A stretch of 64,000 bases of DNA, from the NCBI RefSeq assembly GCF_030848805.1, contig NC_092359.1, forward strand, positions 2,655,001 to 2,719,000. Direction: 5' to 3'. A program made the position numbers and the translations under genes. Source of the DNA: Temnothorax longispinosus (lineage: Eukaryota > Arthropoda > Insecta > Hymenoptera > Formicidae). Under the pieces are notes generated by a model. The model searched no databases and was not told the DNA's origin. It was given only the letters and a program-made list of their open reading frames with translations. Positions 38,617 through 49,232 of this stretch are shown one piece after another; the first letter of the stretch is position 1, and the number at the start of each line of letters is the position of its first letter.

Positions 38617-41530
38617 TGTATCTGGTTTAATTTTTATATACTTCGGCGAAACCATTCTTTCCGTGTATAGCTTAGGGAAAAAGAATGCGACGCCGGAGAC
38701 ACCCTGTATAGCCTTTTATTGCAGCGCGCCGGGAGTCGCTCCCACGTTTCAAGAATGCACTCACGTCGCATCGAATCGCTTCCTAGCGCGCGCCTTTTTC
38801 CGCATCCTCGTGCACCTCAAGACTTATTACCGCCGTTCGTCGCTATTTCTATTTTAGAAATGCCTTTAGCCTCGCGAGACGCGCCGCCTGTAATTTGCGC
38901 CGCCTCAACGTAATTCGAAAAAATATTGAAAATTGCTCGTTTTACGACAGTTTACGCTCAACTCTATATAGAGTCGTTTGGTAGCCTTGATTGCTCGCAC
39001 TCGGGCCTGCGTTTTACAATCGGCCAGAACGTAAAAATATCGACATTAACACGCGACTCGGATAACGAGTGCGGGATCATATGCGCAGTTGATGATTTGG
39101 TATATCGTGAACAAGGCCTGGAATTGTCTCTTTGTTCGGAAAGGCAACGCCTCTGTCATCGAACTACGTCGACGCGTCGTAATTACAGCGTCGTTAAAAA
39201 TGCATCATAATTGATTAGGCTACGGTGACAAATAATGCAGGCAGTGTTTTTTAATCTTCTATAACAACATGTGACTTGAAAGTTATCTGCATTTTTTTAT
39301 TTCATTAATTTAATCAGTATTTTCCATTTATCGCTTGTGTAAATTTCAACTGAGATAATTAACCATTAACTTTAAATGACCGTCATTTCGTTAACAATTA
39401 TTTCATTTTTTAAAAAGTCACGATCACGATAATTAAGAATTAAAATGCCGCCAAAATTATATTTACATCAGACGCTTGGAAACCACGAAATCTTATTGAC
39501 AATAAGCTTTTTTACGACGAGAACATATTTATTTTGCAATATTTCATCCAAAAATTAATTTTTTTATTTCTTTTTAATTTATTGCTTAACAAATATATGT
39601 TTTTAGTTCATAAAAAAATAAAAATTAAAAATAAATTACTAATAGCATAACTGAGCAAGGCAATTTAATTTTTCGATCCATCACCCTAGTGTGTCTTTTA
39701 TAGAGTTCATACTTACCTATACTATTATATCGCGTCTATGCGTCTATGTTAATAATAAATAAATTACGTTGATTTTTCCTAATACAAAATACTTAGTATT
39801 AATTTCTGTCAAAATTTCCGGCAAATCGCTACCATTAGTCCATTCCAAATTAAAACGATTGAAATGTGTAAAATGTACAAAATAAATAAATATCATAGAT
39901 AATAGAGTTTTATCATCACTCTTTCGACTCGGTCCTTTAAAACTTTCATTTTTATTGTGAAATGATTGTATCTCAAGTTTGGAGATTTAATGTACGAACC
40001 TTACCATCTTGAGATAAGACGAACGGTGTTCGGAATAGCTCGTTCTAAAATGTTAAGTGGTCGTAAAAGCGTTTACGCCGATGCTTCTTCGCTTTCGAAT
40101 CGTCGGCAAATTGTAATTCTGACGATGAAGTCCGAGGAACGAAAATGTGAGGAGCCATTCATAAACAAAGGTGATAGCAGTTTCGACAGAGACTGATGCA
40201 AAACTTTTGTTCGTTTCAATCTCCGCGTCAAAGCAAAACATTTAGTTTCGGTACATTGAGCAAATAGCGCGCGCAGCCGGATCGCGGGTCGTAAACGTTG
40301 AAAACACGTGCAGCAACGAAATAATAAACAAGGGGGGTATATCACCTGCTGTCCCTCCTAACTCCACGACTCCGCTACCTTTCGCGAGTAATCGAGGCGA
40401 TCGGTCATTGCAGCAATTAAGAAATTGCAATTAGGAGCATGATGTACAAGTAAAGTATAGAGCACGATGTTAATAAAACGAATTACTGACTCTTCTTTAA
40501 AAAAAATACAATTCAACGTCTGCGTAAGTAATTTACAAAGTAACAGTATATAGGCGCGAAATTTATACAGTAAATGAAAAAGTATATAGATGTAATACGA
40601 AGTTGATTTTTTCGTTTGGAAGCAATGTATGTGTAATTAATACCCGGAAGGAAGGCTGATAATTAGGAATAAATCGGCAAGGACAGTAATCTAATATTAA
40701 TATTTAATATTAGACTAATGAGATAAATAGTTAAATATTAGACGAACAAGATAAATGGTATGTTGCTCCCGAGAATTTAAAGATGTCGTACGGCGTTTGA
40801 CATTCACCGGAGCTGAGGTAGATTCTTTAGGATCATCGACGCGGCACTCGAAGGTCAACTACTCCCGAGCATCTCCTCCACTGGCGCACACATCTGGCCG
40901 TTGAAAACATGTGTAAACGCAATTCAGAAGACTCAATTTCCTTTTCGAGCGCGCGCAATTTGCTATTTTTTTCTCTCTCTCTCTTCCCCTCCCTTCGTAG
41001 GAACGAAGGTCACAGCTTGCAGGCTTTTGCGACTCGCTTATCACGCGAATATTTTTATTGCAAGTTTATCAAAAGCTCCGCGCGCCGCCGCTTGAAAGAA
41101 ACGCGTATCGAATATTGCGGAAATGCGCAGCTATGTGTGTCACATAAAAGCGAGAAAGCACTTAAAAACCGAAAGAGCTTCCGGTTACTGCGTCACCGAG
41201 TTGGCCATGCATTATTAATCGCGAGAAAGTAATATGGTCGTAGTCTCAGGTTTCGATCTACGCGGACATTAGGTCGATCTTTAATCTCTCTTTCTGGAAT
41301 TTTAACTCTCAGAACTAGAAAAAGATAAGAAGTAACTTGAACCGAGATTAAAGTTTAATCTACATCGGTAGAAATCGACAGAACTCGGTCTACTAAAAAG
41401 TTTGTTTTTTTTTTACATAAACGTATTGTTCAACGTCTCAATATAAAACGGATTGACTTTTTGACTTCCCAATTTCGAAGCGCTCATTTTGGCTTATAAC
41501 AGAGAAATTAAATACAAGCTTTTACTAATT
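38617..41530. other. Gene-free AT-rich stretch
   Basis: No supported exon. A small AT palindrome (CTAATATTAATATTTAATATTAG) spans about 40691-40713. The rest shows nothing I can support. Confidence 0.55.
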
Positions 41531-41534
41531 TTTG

Positions 41535-41630
41535 CACCGCTGAAGACGGCTCAATGTGGACCCGAAACGTCCGGATTATATTGTACCTTGCGAATTTAAA
41601 TAAATCACTCTTTAATCTATAAATTTATCT
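41535..41630 (+). mobile_element. Penelope-like/hammerhead-like terminal motif (tentative)
   Basis: The segment CTGAAGACGGCTCAATGTGG followed by ACCCGAAACGTCCGG has the CTGANGA..GAAAC layout known from hammerhead ribozyme cores and from ends of Penelope-like retroelements, then an AT-rich tail with AAATAAAT. The stem between the two boxes pairs only imperfectly (CGG-CTC with GAC-CCG, one mismatch) and no reverse-transcriptase or GIY-YIG frame was recognised upstream, so it would be a truncated 3' end. Confidence 0.3.
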
Positions 41631-41979
41631 CGAAATTTATGCATCAACAACCGCGTTATGCTTTCATACCTCATTCGTTGCTCCAATTTATTAGTATCAT
41701 TATCGATAGTCTCAAGTTAGTTTTTCTTTTTACACATACACGTTTCTTTTACCCCGCATACTTAACTTATTTATACATTTTATTTCAAAATAATCTGACG
41801 CACAGTGTCTTTCCTTTTAAGGGGGGGAAAAAAAGAGAACGACTGCTCTCCCTTGCGTCATTCGTGGAGAGGTCGACTCGCGCAATCCCGCGACTTAGGC
41901 GAGAGTCACTCTCGCCGTTTGCGTACATGCGTGTGCACACTTGGAGATATATCTATTTATACATACCTTCGTGTCACTC

Positions 41980-44000
41980 GCGGGACGCCAGAGATGATCA
42001 CGCTCGGAGCGCAGAAGGTCCGCGTGGCGAGTACGTAGCACCGGGACAGGGACAGGTCGAAGGGCCGTCGGCATTTGTCGGGGGAGGAGAAAAGACACAA
42101 CGAACGCGGAGGATCCCTCGTCCTATCGTTGACTCGTTCGCCTGGGCCTATAGTCAAACCGGGGCACCGACGCGTACGCGTACGCCTACACGCACGCACG
42201 CACGCACGCACGCGGCGCGATAATTCTCGAGTTCAAATCACGGTCATTCCACTCGCGCACGACCTTGTTCCTTGTTCGAGAGCAACAGTACAAAAAGCGT
42301 AGCGACGCAACAGTGGACGCACAGTTTTCGCCTCCATTCCGCCTTCCGGCGTTGCGTGGCGCCCGGGGCGCCCCTCGCGTACGCCTCTTCTGGCCCCTCT
42401 CGTTCTCCACCCGCTCCCCCTTTCCTGTTTCTGGACTCGATGGAGAAAAACGGCCGATGCCTGCCTTTTTTTTCTCTCTCTCTTTCTCTCTCGAGATTAC
42501 TCTCGAGAGTTCCTGTCCTCGTCCTCGAACCGCTCCTCTCTCGAGAAAGAGAGAGACGTGGGGATTCTTCTCTCGAATACTCTTCGCTCTTATCTTCTCC
42601 TTTTCTCCTTTCGGCCCGTGCCTCTCAAGATTCTTCCGCGGTTCGAAATTCCTCGGAAATGTCCGCGCCGACCGGCGTAATCGTGGTCACCATTCGACCA
42701 CCGCGTCGTCTAAAAATATTGCGATTCGGATTCACGCCCGACGCGGCAATGCGGCAGTTGCGGCACCGCTTCTCGCGTCGCGGGTGCGACGACAAACTTC
42801 AGACTTTTCGCCGTCGTCAACGGTATGAATGTCGCCGAGAACGACGCGCGCGATCGATCGTCGATCTCCCCGGTGCGGCGGCGACGGCGACGGCGACGGG
42901 AGACCTTTCTCGCTTCGATTCTCGCGTTCGCCACGTTCACCTCGATAAAACAAAACCGGGTCGGGCGAGCGTGACTCACGCCGCGCCGCCGGCGGGCGGC
43001 GGGTCTCTCGCGGTCGACGGACGCCGGACGCGACGAATTTTATTGTGTTCCTCGCCTCGCCCCCGATTCACACAATCGCGCCGAGACGAATCGAAGGCCG
43101 GAGGGGGCGCCGATCGATAACGAAATCGATAATATAAATTACCTCGCTCCGGAGTCACGATAGTGGCTTGGAAATGCACCAGGGGACCACGGAAAAAAGA
43201 TTCCCCGTGGATCCGATCGAGAACAATTCTCTTTCTTTTCGCTTTTTCTCTACCGTTTTCGTCGATCCGCACGCGAAATTCCAAACGCGACGCACTCGCG
43301 AGACACGCGCGAGAGATACTCCGTCCCCTCGCCGGCGATTCGCTTCGAAGGAACGATCGCTGGTCCCTCTCTTTCTCTCGCACACTTGTTTACTCTCCTT
43401 CTCTGTCTCTCGACTCGTTTCCCCCCCCTGCCCTCTCTTTGTCTCTTCAAGTTTTCCTCCCTCGTCTCGCTGTTTCTCTCTCCCTTTCGTTCCGTCCCCC
43501 TCAAATTCAACTCTTCCTTCCTTCTTTCTTATCTGTCGATCTTTTCTTTTTTTTTCTCTCTCTCTCTTTCTCTCTCCCTTTCCCGCTGTCGCAACGAGCG
43601 CGTGCCACGTAACCGCTGTATGGGTTTTAAGACGAATACTTCACGGTGCCCGCGTAAGGCACGCACTGAGAAAGAACGAGCTGCCGACGCGAGGCAACGC
43701 GCAACGGACTGCAAGTCCGCTCCGCGTACGTCCGTTCACCAATTCAACCGCCGATCCACGCACCCACACGCACGCACGCGCGAGGTGGCAGAAGGGGAGA
43801 AATAGAGAGAGAGAGAGAGAGAGAGAAAGATTGGGTCCGGTCTGTGGTAGAGAAAGGGAGATCGGGAGCGCGCGCGCGCGCGCGCGCGAGAGGGAGAAAG
43901 AGAGAGAAATGCGATGACCGGAAGGGGGAAAACGGGGGGAACGGGAGAACGTGGGAGGGAGAGAGGGTTGGAAGAAACAGGTATACAGGTAAGGCGAACG
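41980..44000. promoter_or_regulatory. CpG-rich, strand-skewed candidate promoter region
   Basis: GC- and CpG-rich DNA whose plus strand is pyrimidine-rich from about 42420 to 43600 and switches to purine-rich (GA and a (GC)n run at 43869-43889) from about 43790 to 43980. Splice donors point outward on both strands: GCGAG|GTAATT on the minus strand at 43143/43142 and ATACAG|GTAAGG on the plus strand at 43988/43989. This fits a bidirectional promoter with non-coding first exons, perhaps serving the minus-strand gene at 26-34 kb. The overlapping 140-280-codon frames here are products of low stop density. Confidence 0.4.
42191..42213. repeat. (CACG)n short tandem repeat
   Basis: Five to six CACG units followed by GCGGCGCG. 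Confidence 0.85.
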
Positions 44001-44579
44001 ATCCGGGAATGGACGCAAGGATCGAGACAGATTCCAAGTTGCTCCGGTAATATCGTTGACCCTTTTGTGACACTTATTGCCGGAGTGTCGATCGACGTTT
44101 ATAAAAGAACGTGATTTAGCTCCGACGGAATCTTTCTGTCGATGTGCGCTCCTACCGGAACATCGGTACCCTGGTCTGCCGGGAAAAAGAGCTTGGCTGA
44201 TGCCGTGCGAGAGATAGAAAAGACGGGAGAGAAAGAGAAAGAAGCGAGGGGGAGTGAATCACTTCGGCATAAATTCGGATCGTTTGCCAATTTTCTCTTA
44301 CACGTACATGGAAAAATGTTTTCGTCACCATAATTCTATTGTCGTAGTACTATATAGAGATACATATCAACCATCAGAATTCCAATTTATCGAGATTTTG
44401 TATCAATTTTTCGATTCCGCATTTAAACAAAGGGGAATGTCGCGCGATTCAATTCAATGAAAACGATTGTCGGGATGGTAACTTATTGAACAACTGATAT
44501 CCGATAATTTAATTGAAATAATAATAATCGACAACGGAATCGTAGAGGCCATCGTGCTGCTTCATGGTCTCCTTGTTGC

Positions 44580-44788
44580 AGAAGGGGGACAAAGGGATGA
44601 GACGAAACGAAGAGAGAAAGAGAGAGAAAACGGACGCGAAGGCGGACATGGAAGCATCGAGATTGGTCGAGCCTCCGGGTCCAGACTCGAGCGATGCCGT
44701 TTGCGGACAATCGCTGGACCTATCGGCTCAGGTGCAACAGCGTAGCCATAAATTTACAGCCTACAATCATTTAAACGAGACTGATTAA
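44580..44788 (+). CDS. Possible coding exon, unrecognised
   Basis: A good acceptor (CTTGTTGCAG) precedes 44580. An ATG at 44597 opens MRRNEERKREKTDAKAD, continuing to PPGPDSSDAVCGQSLDLSAQ, after which a weak donor (CTCAG|GTGCAA, about 44729/44730) or a stop at 44786-44788 ends it. With the donor at 43988 this would make a gene whose first exon is the CpG-rich zone to the left. No family is recognised and no downstream exon is found before the opposite-strand gene at 45.3 kb. Confidence 0.35.
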
Positions 44789-45328
44789 TAAAACAAATGG
44801 ACCTATTCGAAAAAAAATACGTGGAAAAATCAAATGAGAGATGAAATGATTTATTAATCGGAAAAGATAGATCGATCTGCTCTTTATTTGACTAAAAGAA
44901 CCATCGTATATTAATATTATATAAAAAAATGACTTTTTCTTTCGAGCTAAGAACGAGGGTAATTGTTTCCTATAGCTTGTTGAATACAATACATTCTGTC
45001 ATCAAAGCTTTTTCGCTAGGCGCTAAATTAATCTCAAAATGATGACGTAGATAAAGCAATTTGATAAACGGGATCATATTTAATGTCCAAAGAACTATGA
45101 AAAACTATTATCTTTGTTCTTGCGTATTTTTTTGTTGAACAGTGCTATTCATTAATACAATACAAAACATTATAAAAATATTTTGCGAAGCTTTCCAAAC
45201 TTTATCAAAATTACACAGTCCACAAAAACAGCACGTAATTTTCATACATATTTTGTATATAATATGTACACATATATAGTAAAATTGCTAAATTTGTATA
45301 AGCATGATAATGATCCTTTAGCATCTTA

Positions 45329-45628
45329 TCAATGTGTGCGTTTATCTTTCCTTGAAACCAATTCATCAAGTCTCCTTTCTAACAAGTCAGCGTCTAACCG
45401 GTGTTTGCACAGATATTGACCTTCTAAAAAGAGGACTGGTATATCGTATCTATACAATTTAAAATAGTGTTCGTTGCCTTGCGCGGCGATGTCAACTTCT
45501 TCCAATTGATAACGACCAGCAAAACGTGTATGCAGCTCGTTTTTTAAAATATCGCAAAGCGGACACGGGCTTTTCGTGTACAACGTTAATTTTGGTGGAG
45601 AAGATATCGGATGATACCTAAAAATCAT
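45329..45628 (-). CDS. Glutaredoxin-like thioredoxin-fold protein (C5orf63/YDR286C type)
   Basis: The 99-residue protein matches the small glutaredoxin-like family (DUF836). A beta strand (KLTLYTKSPCPLC) leads into the CxxC redox motif CPLC at residues 22-25; then come VDI at 45-47, the cis-proline strand RYDIPVLFL (Pro64) and the ending GQYLCKHRLDADLLERRL. The family is thought to act in thiol-disulfide exchange, often in mitochondria, but substrates are not well known. The ATG at 45628 is used as start. A TAG acceptor at 45618-45620 inside the fourth codon leaves open that this is the second exon of a longer form whose first exon would carry a targeting sequence; no such exon was found. It lies about 450 bp downstream of the acetyltransferase gene on the same strand. 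Confidence 0.82.
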   Translation of the reverse strand: MIFRYHPISSPPKLTLYTKSPCPLCDILKNELHTRFAGRYQLEEVDIAAQGNEHYFKLYRYDIPVLFLEGQYLCKHRLDADLLERRLDELVSRKDKRTH

Positions 45629-46083
45629 ACAATATACTTCCTCTTTTAAGAAATCTCTTTTGCATATTACAGTTCAATTGAAAAGTCGATAATATCAATC
45701 GAACTGTCGATGTAGAAGAGTTTATTTCCGTATATTAATGTAATAAAGTACACAAGGAGACGCTTTGAACAGCAATAAAATATACAGTAAAAATATATAA
45801 TAAAAAAAACATTTTTATTAAAATATATTTCCATATGTTGATTTAGAAGTTATTTCATATATACATATATATCGTAGAAAAATGTAAAATATTATTTTAT
45901 ATAACAATAGTCTCATTTATACAAATAAGAAAAGGTATAAAGCTTTTCACCTACAATATTGTTCGATAATTTTACAGTGTAAAGATAATTGCTTTTTTTT
46001 TATCACGATTTATATCGATAATAAAGACAGATTGTCCGGTTCGTACAAAGTGAAATGGCAGCCATTGTTGATGATTTGCGAAC
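45629..46083. other. Intergenic spacer between two minus-strand genes
   Basis: AT-rich DNA holding the 3'UTR of the acetyl-CoA acetyltransferase and the promoter/5'UTR of the glutaredoxin-like gene. No other feature seen. Confidence 0.6.
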
Positions 46084-48289
46084 TTACAGTTTTTCAATCA
46101 GGACTGATGATGCACCGCCGCCCCCGTTGCAAATCGACGCAACGCCTTTTTCTCCAGCTTTGAGAGCATGCACCAAATGTACTATGATACGTGCTCCTGA
46201 CATGCTGTAAGATTCATTATTTATTAATTTTTTAATATGCATTAAAGGCATTCGGAATAATAAAATGTACTCTAATAACTTACCCTATGGGATGTCCAAG
46301 CGAAACGGCACCACCATGAACGTTTACCTTGGCCGGATCGATGTCGAGTAATTTCTGATTTGCCACGACCACCACGCTAAATGCCTCATTAATCTCCCAC
46401 AGAGCGATATCGTTTTTATTAACTCCAGCATTTTGAAGCAGCTAAACAAAAACTTGTGGTATTATTCCTATTCCAGAAAAGTCTCCGTCTAGTTATATAC
46501 AACAGTGAACAACTTACCGATGGCACAGCAAGAGCCGGTGCGATCGGAAAATCTATAGGATCCGTTGCTGCGTCCTGAAAAGCGACAACTCTGGCCAGAG
46601 GCTTGAGATTCAGTCTTTGAGCAACGTCGCTTGTCGTTAAAATTAAAGCAGCGGCACCATCATTTAGAGTGGATGCATTTCCAGCTGTCACTGTACCATT
46701 CTCTTTCTGCATATATAAATAAGAATACATGTAGAGACTATATATATAGTAAGAGTTAGACAAAATTATTCATAGATATGAATAAATTAGCAGAGTGCCA
46801 TTTTACCTGGAAAACTGTGCTCAATTTGCCAAACTTCTCAAAGTTGACTCTTTTATATTCTTCATCCGCAGTAAAATTCACATCTGGTTTGCCCTTTTTT
46901 TGAGGCACACTAACGGATACAAGTTCATCTTTGAATACGTTATTGTCATAAGCTGCCGCGCTGCGTTGATAACTACTGATAGCATATTCATCTTGTTGTT
47001 GACGAGTGATATTGAGTTTTTTAGCCGTGTTTTCGGCACAATTACCCATATGACATTTATTGTAAACATCAGTCAATCCATCGAACACAATGCCATCCTG
47101 TTTAATTTTTTGGAGTGTTAATTACTTATATTAATGTAAATGTAAATTTCTGTTCTATGTATGCACGCATGCATGCACACATACATATATAAACTAATAG
47201 GAAAAAATAATAGAAGGAATATAGCTCAACCTGGAGTTTTACTCCACCGTATGGAGTTTCACCACGTGCTAAATAATACGGCACATTAGACATAGATTCC
47301 ATACCACCGGCTAGAACAATCTCTTGATGGCCGCATTGCAAAGATTGAGAAGCCAGCATGACACTTTTCATGCCACTCGCACAAACTTTGTTCACTGTTG
47401 TACATATTGTCGAACTTGGAAGACCTAAAATAACACAAACACATTAATCTCATTAACGCTCTATAGTAAAGAAATGCATATGTGAATTTCAATATGTATT
47501 GACATCGTAATTTCACACAGATCTTCTGCTAAAAAATCATCATTTTCACATTATTATTATTATTGGAAAAAAATGTGTGAAATATGGTTATCAACTGTGA
47601 TAAAAAATACATTTTCAAGACCTGCAAATAATGCAGCCTGTCTCGCTGGTGCTTGACCCAAGAAACCTTGACACACATTGCCCATATATACTTCTTTAAC
47701 CTGTTCCTTGGCGATACCAGCTCTCTCGATGGCTGCCTAAAGAAATAACATAATCTCATGATTTATAATTCATGCGCTTAATTATAAATGCTAATAATAA
47801 GTGTCTGTGTCAAATCCTTACTTGTACAGCTACCGCACCAAGCTTAGTAGCCGTCACGTTTGACAGAGATCCGAGAAACGAGCCCATTGGAGTACGTACA
47901 GCACTGACTATTACAACATCATTTAATCTCACCTTAGAACTGTACAAACGTCTGCTTAAGAAATTCATCTGAAAAAAAAAAAAAGATTATATTTAAAATA
48001 CTTCCTGGTTTCAATTAAACTCAGAAACACAAACTTGAAAAAATAGTACTTTTTTTAATTCTAAAAATATGTATTAAAAAGTATAACTCATACTTTGATT
48101 AATAAATAATAAATCACTTTATCTGATATACTACTACAATGCAAAGTAGATTACATGCACAAGTTGCACAATCTGCTTTGTAAACACACTTTTTAAAAGG
48201 GCTTTTACATCAAAGAGTATATATAATCTTAAATGTATATATTTCAATTAATTGTAACGTACCTTAGTCAATCTTATTGCCATTCCCAT
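46084..48289 (-). CDS. ACAT1: Acetyl-CoA acetyltransferase, mitochondrial (thiolase II)
   Basis: Eight exons: 48289-48263, 47968-47822, 47736-47622, 47424-47231, 47097-46807, 46706-46518, 46441-46284, 46204-46084. All introns are GT-AG and all phases fit, giving 413 residues (human ACAT1 is about 427). The enzyme interconverts two acetyl-CoA and acetoacetyl-CoA in ketone-body and isoleucine metabolism. Visible catalytic residues are the nucleophile Cys111 in NKVCASGMK, Asn339 in NEAF, His371 in GGAVSLGHPIG and Cys399 in SICNGGGGAS. The N-terminus (MGMAIRLTK from the tiny first exon, then MNFLSRRLYSSK) is basic, acid-free and suits a mitochondrial presequence; a second possible start is the ATG opening exon 2. 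The gene is divergent from the IAP gene starting at 49233, about 0.95 kb apart. Confidence 0.96.
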
Positions 48290-49232
48290 AATGAATAATA
48301 TTCTATTTATTGATCTGTTTATTGAAAAAGAAATATCCTACTGTGCAGCCGCTATCTCGGTCGGATCTGTCAGCGCAAGATGGTTTCTCTCAATAGGTTA
48401 GGTATTATCATATTTCACCTTTGCCCTCTCTACATATGTATATGTATTTACATGTATTTTTTGTGACGTTCCTTGCTCCTACATTTCTCGGAAAGATTAT
48501 ATCTTCATTGCTACATTTCTCGCTTCTCAAAATAAATAAATGTATTTTAAAAACTGTTTACGGGTTAAAGTATTCAGGTCTGTTCTTTGTGGTTAAATTT
48601 TCTATTCCTGTCTTCTTTCTCCTTCTCTCCAATAGGACATCATACGGCTATAAAGAACAAACTTTTTTAAATCTCCATCAAGCGCACAGAGAATTGAGAT
48701 ATTTTTCGATGATTTCCGGAACGCACGAAATATGATAAAAATACAAAACATCTGTCATAATCATAATACATTAACATATTTGAACGTGCGTATTTATGTA
48801 CATGCATATGTGCATATATAATCCATCGCACATTCGTAATTTAAATTTTGCATTTTTTTTTTTTTAATATCAGTGCGTTCCGAAACTCATCAGAAAAAGA
48901 CGTCTCAAGCTTTTCGCTCACTCGACCTTTCGAGTTTACAAACGTCGTGCGTATCTGTTTTGTGTCGCTCGGGAAGTCCGGGAGTCCGTGGAAGAAGTCT
49001 TGTCAGACAGAAAAGATTTGATTTTCGCACATTTTAATCTCGTTCGATAGTCGGAGTTACTCGGTCCGCGTTTACCTGCTCGTAGCGTGTTCAACAATTC
49101 AGCAAAATTGTTGTAGCTCGTTAAAGTTTCAGCGATACCACTCGCCGAGGACGTCGGCGTTGGTCAGCGAGTCGATAATTTGCTGATCGCGCGCGCCCCG
49201 TCGATGCCAGGCGACAATCTGATTCCGCGAGG
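48290..49232. promoter_or_regulatory. Divergent promoter between ACAT1 and the DIAP2-like gene
   Basis: A 0.94-kb spacer between two oppositely oriented start codons. It is AT-rich up to about 48870, then more GC/CpG-rich towards the IAP start, which probably includes that gene's 5'UTR. A 104-codon plus-strand frame at 48421-48735 is AT-rich and featureless and is not called a gene. Confidence 0.6.

Noticed and set aside
42265..43917. Plus-strand frames up to 282 codons in the 42-44 kb zone
   Set aside because: Ser/Arg/Leu-biased translations of CpG-rich and pyrimidine-rich DNA, overlapping in several frames on both strands.
48421..48735. 104-codon frame between ACAT1 and the DIAP2-like gene
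   Set aside because: AT-rich, hydrophobic by composition, no splice or start support, lies in the shared promoter region.
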